Below, piece by piece: positions 44,757 to 58,119 of a stretch of DNA of 64,000 nt. The number at the start of each line of letters is the position of its first letter. Positions within the stretch are counted from its first letter, which is position 1. The notes beneath the pieces were generated by a model. It was not told the origin of the DNA. It ran no database searches and worked only from the letters and a program-made list of their open reading frames with translations. The position numbers and the translations under genes are program-made. The DNA is from Cystobasidium ongulense (Eukaryota; Basidiomycota; Cystobasidiomycetes; Cystobasidiales; Cystobasidiaceae). The stretch lies in assembly GCA_022835595.1 (NCBI GenBank), contig BQUP01000006.1, positions 372,001 to 436,000 of the forward strand, written 5' to 3'.

Positions 44757-47700
44757 TCAAGAGATTATACAATCGGTTCCAGACTGGCGTTTCGCACTTT
44801 TATTTCGTGTATGTTTCGGTGGCGGTTTAAGTGAAGGATTGGGTGCGGAGACAATCCTACGTTCATGGTGTAATGGAGAAGGCGAAAGAACAGGAAGAGG
44901 GGAAGCAGCGAGTCCTTCTTCTGGTATGGAAGATGATGAAAGCGGGTGAGAATCATTTGAACTAGACATGCTGCCTTGATGCATTTCGTGAGATCGTGGG
45001 AAGCTTCCCGAGCTGGCGTACGAAGCCGGGCGTGGACGACCGTAGTGAAAGCCGACTCCATCGGGAGATTGCGTTCGACTTCGCAAGAGAGCGATGCCTT
45101 TGTTGGAGCGGCGAGGAGAATCTGGACTGTGGGGAGCAGGCGAACCTTCAGCTGAAGAAGCCGCTTCTTCAGAAGAGGGCGAGGCTTTTGGTCTTCGGCC
45201 TTTACCTATACCAAATTTTGAGTGAAACGCGAACTGCGATGGCGAGGTCAATGGTGAAGGCTCCATAGTTGGCACGGAAACCCCTAGAGCCTGATTTGTA
45301 GCCTGTTGTGCTGCAAAGCTAGGAGGTATAGACAGACCCAGTAGCTGAGATCTTAGATCGCAAGGCATCGGAGCAAACTCTTTGCACGAAGCGTGGCATA
45401 TAAGTCCACAGTCTTCGCATAAAACGGCATACTTCTTGACGGGCTTGTGACAAAGTTTGCATTCGATGGCTATATAGAATCGCGTCAGAAGGCGGGAGAC
45501 ATGAATATGTGGATTCACTGACGTTTACTAAAGGTGGTCTTGACAAAAGAATGATTGGGTCCAGGCTTTGGAGAAATAGGTGACTGGAAAGGATGCGGTT
45601 GTGTAGGAACAGCTTGCGGGAATGGCTGCAGACGAGCAGGTTAGACAGGTTCTGACAACCCAACTAAAACCCTGGCTTACATAGGCATCCGAGTCAGAAG
45701 AAGGTACAAGAGGCGTACTTATATCTTTGCCTTGTCTAAGCATTTCGCTGTTTATGGCATCCATATCAGGGATAGGAAGGTTGCTTATCGATCCATTTGC
45801 AGCTTGAGACCTGCATTCGAGCGCATCGACAACTGTGACGTTATCTCGAATTGAGTCCATATCATTGATGTCTTCAGTCATTAGACTAGAGTGACAGGGT
45901 GACGATACAGATCGATCCAACTCCGGTAGAGTGTCAGAAAGAGGAGAGTCTTGCTGATCGAATTGGGGTCTTCTATATTCACTACTGATTCGACGGAAGA
46001 AAGGGATACTATCTTGAGCGCGTAGAGTCTGTTTATGATTGCTCCAATGTTTACGTAGCCAGACATGTTCGAAGAGAGCTTCTGCAGAAGGACGTTGTCT
46101 AGGATCTTTCGCAAAACAGAGACTCAGAAAATCCTGCAAATCCGGTGAGCAACCTTTAGGTAAAGGAGGCATATCGTCTTCTACAATCTTGAACATGGCG
46201 GTCATAGCTAGCATATTTGCGTAGGGTGGTTTGCCAGTCAAAAGTTCGACGACAGTACAAGCTAATGACCATATATCACTTGCGTAAGTCGCCTTCTCCA
46301 GCTTGATAACTTCGGGTGCCACTGAAGCAGAGTAAACTAGTCAGTAAGCGTTGCAAGATAAGCTACCTTAGCGAGGTAATAACATACTCCAATTCGGGGT
46401 ACCGGTAGCATCGGCATTCTCGATTGTGCTCTGCACAGCACTGAGCTGTAGGGACACTCCAAAGTCCGAAAGTTTAATATTTCCCTTTTTAGTAGTAAGG
46501 ATGTTTGCAGCTTTCAAATCTCGATGAATGACCTGGCGAATATACGTGCCATGTATCAGACGTCACTCTGAGCAATAGACAAGAGGTTATTGACTCCAAA
46601 TAACATACCTGCATACGATGAAGATAGCTTAACCCCTCCAGAATCTTCACGACATAACTCGCGACTAGAGCTTCAGGTAATATACCAAAAGCAGCTAGAG
46701 TATTATGCAGTGACCCATTTTCAACATATTCCATGACGATGTTAAGGTAATGTTCCGTTCGTACTAGACCTTCATACTTGACGACACTAGGATGTGATAA
46801 TCTTTTGAGTAAATCAACTTCTTTTTGCAGTTGATTAGCTTCTTCTTCAGTTTTACCCGCCAATCTAATACGTTTGACAGCGACTACGCTACCGGTATGA
46901 ATGTTCAGGGCACGATATACAGAGCCAAATTGACCTCGACCTATACATTCGCCTAACTGATAAGTAATTGGTATTTTCCCAGGTTCTCGGACGACAAGTC
47001 GCTGTCTCGAGGGATCCATAGACTGTCGCCTGTCCGGAGCACGACGACGCAACTCCCCACTATGTCTAGGGGAAGGCTGTCTATCGTCATTATTGGTTAC
47101 GTGACCAGACGTAGGCATAAAGCTATTATGCCTCGCACGACTCTGTAGACTCTCTTGCAACCGGGATATAGGTACAGGTGTTTCATGTACCTCTGAATTC
47201 CACCTTTTATGCTGACGAGGTCTAAAAGGAAATTCCTCATTTGGATCGACAGAGGTAGTTCTTTCCTTCCTGTTATCAGATCCCTCGCCATCTTCAATTG
47301 ATGATCCTTCCGTATCTTCATTGATATCCTCACCAGCCGGTCCTACTGATGTCCTAGCTCTGACAAGAAGGGGTGGAGCCCGTGGGAAGGGTACATTCGG
47401 TATATCGCTTGAAGATGAGGGTATTGGACTAGTCGAGTTTGAGCGCACAGGTATCGGTCTATCCGCCGATTGTCTTTTCCTAACAAGTCTTGGGCTGTTT
47501 CCCTTCAAAATATCATTACCACCACTACCGGAAGAGCTGCCTATAGATTGTCTAAGGCGTATAGCTCTAGCTTGAGGCATTGGTAAGCCAGATTCCAGCA
47601 TAGCCAATCGTTCCGTAGTAGTAGTAGAAGAAGCAGCATCCGAATCGCTGAATGCACTACTTGTACCACGTCCAATATCAGGGTAGCCTTTTTCAACAGC

Positions 47701-50018
47701 CCGTTTCGTAGGCGTACATTCAGGAGATGAGGTTAATATACCACCTTTTCGTTCTTGAGGACGGTCACTTGCTGATCTTCGAGATTGTTGAGGTGTTTCA
47801 TCTCCTTCTTTTACAACTGACATGATCTCTACTGCTGATTCGCACATCCTTCTATCGGGATTATTACCATACACGCCATGATGATATGCTCGGGGAGGGT
47901 TGCTGGGGTGAATCGTAGTACTCGTCTGGCTTGGAGTGTGTTCCTCAATAGAGCGAGTAGGGACTTCAAATGATAGACTAGCACTCGCATTCGCGGCATC
48001 CGCTCTGGGAGAAACTACAGAACCGCCGGGAGTAGTCCGTGAGGTAGTTATTGAACGTATCTTGTTACCGTTTGCACTTGTCAACGTAGGAAATCGAATG
48101 ACGTTCGGACTGGTCGGGTTACCCAGCCTATTCTGCACTGGACTGAGTAGATTTGACGGCATCGCTCTTTCCATATCCATCGCGACATTACTCCCGGCGA
48201 AGTTCGGGACTGCAGGAGCAGATAGTGGAGGACTAGGTGATGGCGCCCTGAAACATAACATAGGTTCTTTAGGTAGTGGAAGTAAAGATTCCACCGATTT
48301 AGAAGCATCGAGAATAGAAGTTTGGAATAAACCATGTTGCTTCAGGGCTACATATTCCGCTATTGAGCACAAAGTATGCAAGACTCTTTCGAAACCAGAT
48401 GGTGAACCAGAGTACTGATAAATTACCACACGGAGAAAGAAAACAGCATTCAGAGTCAGATAAATGCCAATACGCGGAGATGCCAAAACAAGAGCGACAT
48501 ACGAGATTCTCAACATCGAAGAATTCATGAGGTTGTAAAGGGAGATGTTGTCTGGCTGTATTAACGAAAGCAACTATATTCGCTTTCTTTGCCGAATGCA
48601 GGTCTCTTTTGTCGATGTGAGATATACTATTTGGTACTATCTGGTTAAGTAGTCTGTGAATGACGAATTCCATACGGTCACGGATCAGCACTTCCATTTC
48701 GACACTATCGCATTGAACTAGCTTACCGACAAAGTAAAACACCATCATGCAGAGCCAACCATAACTCCTTCTGTTCATTTTCATGGTTTGTCCAGTTCTT
48801 ACTTGGCATTACACTAGAAGTAGCTGATGATAGTTTATTGCGAATGATAGCATTTTCACCTAATTCTCTTATCAAGAAGGCTCTTGCTATTCTAGTAGCT
48901 ACCAGAGAATTCTCTTGTGAAAGTGATCTCCTATTCTTTCTCCCTCCTGGTGTTGATGTAGGTGTGGTTGTGGGTTGTTGTGAAGATATCGCTTCTTGAC
49001 GCAATACAGGCGTTGGTCTAGGCGTATAGGATGATACAGGCGGTGGGAGGGCACTTGCTGATTGAACCCTTGAACGCCGCGGTGTCTTGAGAGGCGGCTT
49101 AGACGCTTTGAGCGAGCTCTCGCCATTCATCGGAGCGTCGTTACTGCTCGTCGTTCGACGTCGGAGCTGAGTTGCGGGTGAGGGTGAGGAGTTGGACAGA
49201 GCATTCGGGTCTCTGGGTAGGAGAGGCAGGTAGCGAGGCTGATAGGATGGAAGTGAGGGTGTTGATAGGGAAGCTTGCGCCCTTGCATCTCCTTCATAAG
49301 GTGACAGAGGATTGGTGCCGAGGTCGGCGGTGGAACAGGACATCAGATTACCATTGCCATTGCCCCTCCCGGTCAGAGCAGCATACGCGCGTGCTCTCTG
49401 CTGAGTGATGCTCGATTCTGACAGCGATGGACTGCTGTCCTCCTCCTCCGCTCCACTCGATGGGACTCTACTCAAATTTGTGACATCGTCTAGCTGCATG
49501 GGTGATGCTCTGCGCTGGGCCAGCGGGGTCGAGGCTGGAGTGAGGCGTTGATGCGGCGAGACAGAGGAAGGCGAATGTCGGACCGCTGTGTCTGTTGCCT
49601 TGCTTGAGCAAGACGCAGACGTGGATGGTGGTCGTTCATTCTCAATGCTCCCTCCCTGCCCACTGTCACCGCTCGCAGCCGAACTTGGGCTTCGATGTCT
49701 CCAATTCCCCGCAGAGAGTCGTCGTTCCCTGCCCTTTTCAGTGACCTTGAGCTTGCCGCCTGTATCCTTGTGTATTGCACCAGCTTCGAGAGATGTCCTG
49801 CGCGACAGCACTCTGCTGAGTATGCCAGGCATCGCTTCGTCGTCCCAGACAGAGTAAGGCCGGGATGGATCGCCCTTCAAAGGCCGCGAAGGGACGACAT
49901 GAGCGAGCGAGGACGAGCGCTGCCGCGGTGGTGGATCGTGTAGAGCAGGAAAAGGTGCCAGTCGTGCAACCTGCTCGTCGTACAGCTGGACCGGTTCGTG
50001 GAAAGTCGATGCGGACAT
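44757..50018 (-). CDS. CH-kinase-C1 protein, Cdc7/SepH (SIN/MEN)-like Ser/Thr kinase
   Basis: Seven exons (50018-48727, 48653-48503, 48414-46609, 46532-46388, 46321-45681, 45625-45523, 45469-44757) give 1616 aa. Order: a disordered Ser/Pro-rich start of about 380 residues; a calponin-homology-like domain (KELWLALHDGVLLCRLLNQI, VPNSISHIDKRDL, ANIVAFVNTARQHL); a long disordered linker; a kinase domain with GRGQFGSVYRA, VAVKRI, catalytic VIHRDLKAANIL, DFGV and APEVI; then a C-terminal C1 zinc module (HSFVKTTF, ECKLC, LCEDC, CHASC). The stretch SDIWSLACTVVELLTGKPPY with MFKIVEDDMPPLP closely fits fission-yeast Cdc7 and Aspergillus SepH, kinases of the septation initiation network. All catalytic residues are present. 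A role in cytokinesis is inferred from the kinase subfamily. CH and C1 suggest actin and lipid targeting. Confidence 0.88.
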
Positions 50019-51484
50019 GGCTACCCTTCAAGCCCTTCCTTTTTCTCTTCTTTACAGTTTGTGATCACCTCGAGACAGCGTGACGCCTTGTTACGTGTAG
50101 AGTGCCCCGTGTCGTGTCGTGTAAAGTGGGCCGGTGCAGCGCGTGGCCTGCCCGCTTTGTTTGGCTATTCGATGGTCTTCAATTCCTGGAGCTCCAGGTT
50201 TTCGCCTCTAATCCGGGCCACACCTGAGCTGCCTGTACGTGTATCCTTGGCGTATCGTCTGTCTTCCTTGCAATCACACGGTCTTGCTCTTGCTGCTGTC
50301 CATCAGCGACCTTGTGCTGGCCTGAACAGCTCGACAGTGCTCCGTGCGCCACCTTTTAATTGCGAATCGAAGGATGGTGCGTCCGAGACAGGCGTGACCC
50401 GTTGGCCGTTGGAGAGTGTCTTGATGTGGTCACCTCGGAGATTAGATGTCGAGAAGATGTCTCAGCATGCTTGGAAGTCTCGACTTACGACTCGACTGAA
50501 GCAGCTTGTTGCTTTGCTTTGATGGACCTCTTCACGGCTCGAGAATGCGACTAGGGCAAGGATGTATACTAATGAGGGGAGGAGGGGGAGAAAGACTTTG
50601 GCTAAAGGAGAGCATTAGAGTGAGACTTGGAAAAGATGCATCAGCTCGTCAGTCTACTCTCTCATGGTTCTGCTTTCTCTCTCTCGTCTCCAGCTCGTTG
50701 CTACCGTTCATGCGATGCCTGCGCTTCCCACTGCCCGAGAGCAAGTACGTGCAGCAAGCAGGCGAGAGCAGTCAAAGCGTACGTCTTCATCGCTGGTTGG
50801 CTATGCAGGCTCGCGGATGCAAGTTGAGGAAAAGCTTGCTTCCTCGAAGAAGATCCTTCTCAAGCTTCTTTCTTTCCCATGGGTGGGCAATTCCCGATCA
50901 TCATCGCGGCTATCCCGAACTCGTATCCTGTTATAAGAATCATATACCCTGCCCTTGCTCGACACCAACGCCCTCATAATAACACAAGTAAGTCAGAGGA
51001 ACGCATGTAGCTGTAGGTGCTGTCGCCGGGTACGAGGCATATGATGCACACAACTGCAGCACATCAAACGAGGTCAACGGCCAAGCCCGGCCGTATCACC
51101 TATTTGACGGATCTTGGAATTCCCATTGCAACTGATAAGAAGGAGCTGAGTCAGGATAGGGCTACCACAATTTCCTTATCATCATAGAGTGATGCCATTA
51201 TAATACTCGGCACCCTCCGTACTGGCAACGGGAAAGCTACAAAAGGCAATCATTGTGCAGATCCCTCCTAAAATCATTCTTCGGAGGACGTCCCGACGAT
51301 ACCGCAAAGCAACCAAGTCCTCCGGCAAGACAAATGACATCTGAGAGACCTGTCCCCATTTCCTTTGCTTGGTTCTTTCCTTCCAGCTTCCATCTCTACT
51401 GCATCTTTCCTTGCTACACATTTATCACTCAAGACGTAAACTGAAGTATTAGTACACGGTACTAACGAAAGCACATACAAGACA
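50019..51484. other. 1.5 kb divergent intergenic region
   Basis: Promoters of the kinase (minus) and of the secreted RidA-like gene (plus) lie here. Frames at 49998-50522, 50506-50979 (plus) and 51421-51182 (minus) have no family resemblance, splice support or promoter and are not called. The last is 79 codons with one hydrophobic stretch. Confidence 0.4.
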
Positions 51485-52423
51485 ATGAAGTTATCACTTT
51501 CCATTCCTGCTATTCTAGCCTTCTGCTACCTCCCGTCAACAGCTTTAGGGGCTCCAAGAAGCAGCGGTTCTGTAATACTTGAAAAGCGAGATAACACAAC
51601 AGCGAACGTTTATCCTGCTCCCGAGTACGTACATCTCCGTTTTGCCCGTGTTTGGCTAAGATTTATAGGTCAAAATGTATTCAGGCTGATGAGCTGCACT
51701 TTTTTTCCTTCCGTCATTTCCAGTGGAACTAGTAAACTTGGTGTAGAGACTTGGAAAGCGCCCTCATGGCATTTCCCAGCTACCGGTAAGGCGCAATCCA
51801 TTCGCAATGTCATCCAATTCTAGCTCTTCTATACTAATACATATATACCAAAATTTCGTAGGACCATGGTCACACGTTAGCAAATATAAAGGTTTACTCT
51901 ATATAGCAGGACAAAGAGGTTATGATCAAGAAACTAAAAAATTAGTAGAAACTAATGTCGCTCCTAGTATTAATAATACACTTCCTGGATATACTAGAAT
52001 TAAAAAAGCTTATCAAGATATGCTGAGTTTAGCTGCTGCTGCTGGAGCTGCTCCTGAAGATTGTGTAGTGAGTGAACCTTTTCTAGCTCCTTGCTTCTCA
52101 CCTAGGAATCAATACCCAAAACGGGTTAGGTGCAAACTGTGCTTATGCATGTGTACTTTGTGATTTACAGAGGACCGTCATATATACTACCGACATGTTC
52201 AGATTCAGACCTACCGCCAACGCCGTCACTATCGAACTATGGGGCAACAGCTCCGATACAGTTTACCCTGTTAGAACGATTATCGAAGTGTCGAGACTTA
52301 ACGAGGTATATTCGTCATCATACGTTATTCTTTATCGTTGACTTTCAGGCTGACTGATTGTCTCTTTTCACTTGATAGGACGATATCATCGAGGTCGAAG
52401 GTACTTTTGCAGTACCTCAATAG
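51485..52423 (+). CDS. RidA/YjgF/UK114-family protein with a signal peptide
   Basis: Five exons (51485-51624, 51724-51785, 51862-52067, 52171-52305, 52379-52423) give 195 aa. The start MKLSLSIPAILAFCYLPSTA is a signal peptide, followed by a Ser-rich segment with a KR pair (LEKRDN) that could be a Kex2 site. The rest is a complete RidA fold: GPWSHVSKYKGLLYIAGQRG, TRIKKAYQDMLSLAAAAG, EDCVVRTVIYTTDMFRFRPT, TVYP with VRTIIEVSRL, and an end strand VEGTFAVPQ. Cytosolic RidA hydrolyses reactive enamine/imine intermediates from PLP enzymes; the Arg that binds substrate carboxylate is in the expected VRTIIEV place. An exported version is unusual, and its role outside the cytosol is unknown. Confidence 0.8.
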
Positions 52424-52849
52424 TGATGGATGTTGAAGCACGCTTGGAGACGACACTCGCAAAGGTCACAGCAGCAAGGGCAAAGAAAGAAAGAAAGCTC
52501 TTGGTTCAGGCTTGTCAAAATGTGCTGCGATCTTGCACCCGTCTGTTCTGATTTATACAGATAGTCAGTTTTATTGCTGTCAGTCTTTTGCGATAAAAGC
52601 GATAGAATTGAATTCAGTAAAGGAATACTCAAATCATTATGTGCGCTACAATTTCGCGAGCCCGTTGATTCTCGTGAAATGTTCATTGACACTACCGCAT
52701 TACGTGTTTAAGATGCAGCAAATTTCGATAATGCTTTAAATGTGGAACGATAAGAATAAAGGAAATATGCGTCGGGTATATACAATGACATGGTGATAAA
52801 GGAGTAGGTGAGCTTCTCCAAGGTGTGTTTTCTATTTTGATAATGGTAG
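52424..52849. other. convergent 3' flanks
   Basis: The RidA-like gene and the SulP transporter end toward each other. A/T-rich 3' sequence; no gene seen. Confidence 0.5.
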
Positions 52850-55800
52850 TCATCCTGATATGAGATGACCAAGCAAGACTACAAAGAACAAGAATTATCA
52901 GTCAGTGGCTGTTGTCAATATTTCGAAACCAACAAAAAGTTGCTTACCATCCGCAGACTCAACACTAACGCGTAGTATACACTGTCTGAAACTTCTAGCG
53001 ATTCCAGGACCTTCTTTCTCTTCTAATAACTTCAAATCTTTAGTGCTCATTTTCCAAAGTATACAATCTCTCTCCGCGAAAACAGAAGTATTTCGTTTAA
53101 TCCCTGCCAAGAAAGTCATTTCTCCTGCTATTGTACCAGGAAGCATTGATTCTGAGACTGCATGATTATTCACTAGATCATTATCGCAGCCACTTGATTT
53201 ACCAGCAGAAGGAGTTGAGGTGTCGAATAGCTGATTTGGGAAATTGTAAACGGCTTTTAGGATACCTGTCTCTAAGACGTAGAAAGAATCCGCCATATCA
53301 TTGATTTGCCATAGAACTTGCCCTTTAGCTACTTTAGTCTTTCGGAAATATGGTACTAGTCGGTTGAAAAAGTCTTCTTTCAATTCTGGAGCATAAGGGC
53401 CCAGCGCTTGCATGAGAAGTCTGACCGGTTCTGGCCATTGCGTTTTTGTAACTTTGGCTGGAGTGGTAGGCGTGGGTGATGTGCTCGAAAAAATAGACGT
53501 CGCATCCGTGGAACTCTTCTTGCCGACTAACGTCTCTTTCGCGACATGAAGAAGATGTGCACGACGAGGCGAGAACGCTTCGAGATCTGTAGGTCTTTCT
53601 TGCGCAGCCAAGCGATACGGCGAGTCTGTTCGAGTGTGGATAGAGAGTCAGCATAGTGTCTAATGCGGAACTAGTAACTCCTCGTTTACCTATGCCAAGC
53701 CGCGTCATATCTTGCTGATGATGTGTGATATTCGACTCGAGCGTTTTCGAATACAGGCTTCTCAATTGACTATTCTCGCAATGCTGGAGGCGGAAACGAT
53801 GACTCGATGCATCAGCGACTTGTAGATAGACAAACATAGTGTAGGGCCTCACCTCCAACGCATCATTCAAATTTGAGAATACCCGGACGCGCTCCTCCGG
53901 ACTGTCCCTGAATAGTTCGATATTTCGCAACGATTTGCCTACTGGCGTCTCCGGGTCGCATCCACACAGAACAAGCACAACTTCACGTACTTCCAACAGT
54001 CGCTGAATACGTAAGAATGCCTCTGCAGCTGAGAAATCAACGCCACTAGCCAGGCTAAAATCTAAAATTAGGAAACGAATAGGATTCGCTTCCCAATTTG
54101 CAGCATCTAGAAGATCACGTATGGTAGCTTCTACTTTGACGACTGTACCGAAGAATAGGAAGGATTGAAGCTTGATAATTCTGATTTGGGAACCGACTCG
54201 ACGGAGAAAGTTGCTCTGTCGTGGACTGTTACAATACAAGCATATTCGCTTAAGCTGGGAATCAGGTCGTAAGATGGATACATGGCCTAACTTACTGTCT
54301 TCGCACGGTCGAACTGGCGGTAGCGCCACTCATAATGGCACGGATAGGTTGACGTTGTGATGATACAATCACGAAAGATACACATGCGGCGACAACTAAT
54401 GTGCGATGGACGAGCAGTCAGCAAAACCGTCGAGTCAAACAGGAACTGGGACACCTACTGCCGACTCCTATACCAATCACGAAATCGAAGTATGTCATAG
54501 CAGCTACAATGATCCAGATGGTGGTGTAATCAAACTGGAATTCAGGAAAATCGTTAGTTTCATTGGAATTTCGGCCAATTTCGCAGGGATACTTACGCCT
54601 GAGACCCTGCCATATGTGTCCCATACAGCCTCTTTCAAGAGATCATAACCAAGAATATAAATAAGCTGCAGCATGATAGGAGTCAGTTCAATCGATTTGT
54701 GCATAGTGATTTCGCCAGAACTCACCGTTCCAACAATCATTACAGGAAGATACCCAATGACCCAAGGTCCAATCAAGAAGACTACCAGAGTAGCCAAAGC
54801 GAGCATAAAGCTAGAGAGACGTGTCGTGCCCCCTACCCTGTAGAAAAGGACAGAATTTGTATAGACGAGGTAATTGGGAATTGTGCCCAGGCAGCCAGAG
54901 AGGAAGTTCGAAAGTCCATGATTGACAAGTTCAGTGTTCGTGTCGACGTTGTCTTCTCCGACTGACAAAGCTAACGCCGGCACGTTGATGGGTACGTGGA
55001 GTAGGGCGAAGAATACCAACGCCAATTGCGTAGGCATTGTTTGCAGTACCGCGCCGAAGTCTGTCGCCTTGAAATCGAACATCTTGAAGTATTCGTACCA
55101 AGGCGTATTAACACCTTGAAGCTGGAAAATCCAGCCGCCTTCTCGTAAAGTATCGATAGGGATATGAGCCGCAAATACGATAATGTAGAAAACGATTGGA
55201 ATAAAGAGGAAGAAAGCTGGGAACACCAGAGGATGGTCGAATCTAGATGAGGTGACGATTCGGATGATCGCAGCAAGGACTAACGGAATGAACTGGTGGG
55301 AACAAACGAGGTCAGCTTGCATTTGGTGAATCTACAGAACATATGTGTTCTGTGCCCTACCCAAAGCATGAACAGATTGGGTTCGAAGAAGCGCTTGAAA
55401 ACCTCGAAAGAAAAGTCAAGATGTTCATTTTCCAGACCAGCGCAGACTTGCACGCCGGTAATGACGAGAAAGGCACCGACACCACCGATGCAACCCACAA
55501 GGACGACTCGAGGGAAGAATTCGATGAAAGCGCCGAGCCGAAGGTAGCCGAGAAGGAAGAAGGCCAGACCTGCAACATCGATGTGTCAGACACATTTTGA
55601 TAGACAAACTTCTCGAAGAACAGCTTACCAGTCAATATTGACGACAAAGCGTATGCAACCATGGTGGTAGCTATCACAGCATGCGAGTTTTCAACACCAC
55701 CTAAGCGATCTGAAATACTGAAGGCTATGACATGTAGGAAAGGTACGGCTTCAATCATCATCGAGCCGCTGCGATTACGAGTACCACATTAGCCATTACA

Positions 55801-57561
55801 CTCCGAGGGGAGTAAGAACAACTGAAACGATACGCACTTGCCGCCTTTGAAAATGCTACGACCGCTGAATATGACTTGCGATACGAAGCAACTTGCAAAG
55901 AACTAAATCGAAGCGCAATTATTCAGCTTGACGTGCTGCAGCTGTGGAACGACAGAGCTCACCATCGACACGCCTATGCCCCCGAACGTAGCAAATACGG
56001 GAGACGAAACTGGAAACATGATCTGCGTAGCCCCAAATATGTCAGCGATCAGACCTAAAAATCAATTCTGGAATATGTGACATACCATGCCATAGGAGAC
56101 ACCATCGAGGAGGTTCATCAATATGCCCAACACAACGGCAGGTATCGTTTTGAGAGGTTCAAAGAAAATGCTAATTGCCAAATCCGAAGCTGATCTCTTG
56201 CTCAATGCTTTTGCAGATTCCGCGTGAGTATGTGCCCTACGTAATAGCTTGTTTTTTGTGTTATCGAAGAACGATGTCCAGCGTGCTGCCGCACTGGCGC
56301 CATAAGGATGACTTTGTGAGCCGTCCCCAAAGGTATCGTAAGAATCAGGATGTGAATGCGAAGATCTACGACCGGCTGGTGAAGTGCTTTTCGGACGTTC
56401 ACTCGTACCGTTGCGTCCGTTCCTAAGTAAAGGTGATCGTTCGCTATAACTTTCAGGAAGGCCTAGCATGGACTGTTCAGTCGTTGTTTCGAGCGTAGAT
56501 TTTCTTTTCAGAGAGTGTCCTAACTCGAGCGATTTCTGATCTCCCGAAAGGCTTTCTTTCAATGTATCAACGCTTGTTCGCTTCTTGGCTTTCATATTTA
56601 TAGGTGTCGAACTGAGTGGAGACGCAGACGAGACTCCGGCTTCTGGTGTCTGACGGCCTACGGTAGCACTGCCTTCGCTGCTGGGCACAGGCGTACTGCT
56701 ACCACTCGCAGTCGCACTTGATGTCTCCTCTTCTATCACGCCATTTACAAGGTGTGTAGATGTGGCGTTTGACTTGTTGCTAGAAGCTAGCTTTACGGTG
56801 GAACCGCTGCTTCCGCTGGTTGGAGGTGATATTTTAAAGCCTTCATGTTTCTGTAAGAGTACAGACAAGCCAGAAGGTGTATTCTGACCAGACACAATAG
56901 GTGTCCTGGACAGCGGGAGAGCCTCGGGAGAATCACTTGGACCTCTGATCGCGCTACCAGGTCTGCGAGCAAAGGCGTCTTGCCCGTCATTTGACCATGA
57001 TTGCGAAGTAAAGAGCTGTCTACCCCGCTCCTCGGACTCTGTCTCCTCTTCATCCTCAAAGTCTTCTGCTAGTCCTAAACTCGCGAGCCTTGCTGAGCCT
57101 GTTGTTTCGAGTCGAGTGCCAGTTTTCAAAATACGATTGACCCCGAGGTTTCATGCAGTATAGGTAGGGTAGAAGGCCAATGATTAGCGAATTGCTATTC
57201 CAGGTAGGCTCGTCACTCGCCAGCTGCCGATAGACAGCTTTGAGGTCGCCAATAGTCAAGTAATACTCTGCTTACCCTCGCGAATGTCGAAATGCGACTG
57301 GGTCAAGCTCATTGCAGTTTGGTTGCCTGCGCTGGTTGAAGGAGCTCTTGCGCGAAAGTAATAAGTCCTGCCTGGGTACTGGCGAGGCAAGCTTCCAGTG
57401 CCAGCACTACTGGACTGGTTAATGCTGCTTGCATTGATCTGGCTGCTGTTGCTTGCGTCTCCCGGTTGCTGCTGTTGCTGCTGCTGCTGCTGCCTCGACG
57501 CTGCAGAAGTCGCAATGGCCCGCGTTGGCTCAGCGTCTCCGTTCGCGTCGGTGTCGGACAT
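52850..57561 (-). CDS. SulP-family transporter with STAS and cyclic-nucleotide-binding-like domains
   Basis: First exon 57561-57276, second 57098-56086, then further short exons to 52850. A disordered N-terminal part of about 370 residues (poly-Gln run, Ser/Thr-rich) precedes a SulP membrane domain: [79 protein letters not shown] and [25 protein letters not shown] domain follows ([20 protein letters not shown]) and then a cNMP-binding fold ([40 protein letters not shown]). This domain set matches yeast Vsb1 (YGR125W), a vacuolar protein needed for basic amino-acid storage, rather than plasma-membrane sulfate permeases. The last exon is taken after a GTAAGC donor and ends VLLGHLISG at 52850; reading through instead would stop at 52898. 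Confidence 0.85.
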
Positions 57562-58119
57562 GGCTGACGCGCGGGTGAGGTCAGCTTCTCACCCGGCTGG
57601 GTATCTCTCCTACAATCAGCTTGAAGGTGGTGTTCAGGCAGAGAGTACGGCCTCTACACGCAAAAAGCTGCTGATAGCGAGGTTGCTAGAGGCTGATCGG
57701 GAATATGTGACAGCGCAAACATGCATGATAATGGGATCAAAGGCATGAGCGTGAGCATTGTGCATTCTTTGCTAGCACAGCACGCCTCTCATATCCCGAG
57801 TTCAAGCTGCAAGAAGCTGCTGCGTTTGGGGGAAGAGCTTGCTGTGCCTTCTCGTCTCCAGACAGGCCCATATCCCACTTCAGTTCCTCTGACGGGCGTG
57901 ACGATAGTGTCCGACGCTGGTCAGTCTTCACAAGCCAGCCTTCTTGGAAGAGCTATACGGCATCACGAAGCTACTGCTAAACTGAAGGTGCCCTCAAAGA
58001 CTACAACATGACGCATCCCGTTCATGCCCACAAAGGCTTTCAAAGCCAGGTCCGCGCCACACGATACACCATGACTGCGCTCTGTCCCGCGACAATTCAA
58101 AGCACGACTATCCGCAGTC
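57562..58119. other. divergent intergenic region
   Basis: Separates the SulP transporter (minus) from phospholipase D (plus). A 96-codon plus-strand frame (57721-58011) has no conserved feature. No sure regulatory element is recognised. Confidence 0.4.

Noticed and set aside
49998-50979. Plus-strand frames of 157-174 codons upstream of the RidA-like gene
   Set aside because: They overlap the kinase 5' end or its promoter and show no motif or conserved splicing.
51182-51421. 79-codon minus-strand frame with one hydrophobic stretch
   Set aside because: It lies in the promoter of the RidA-like gene, lacks recognisable family features, and its Met-proximal part is low in coding character.
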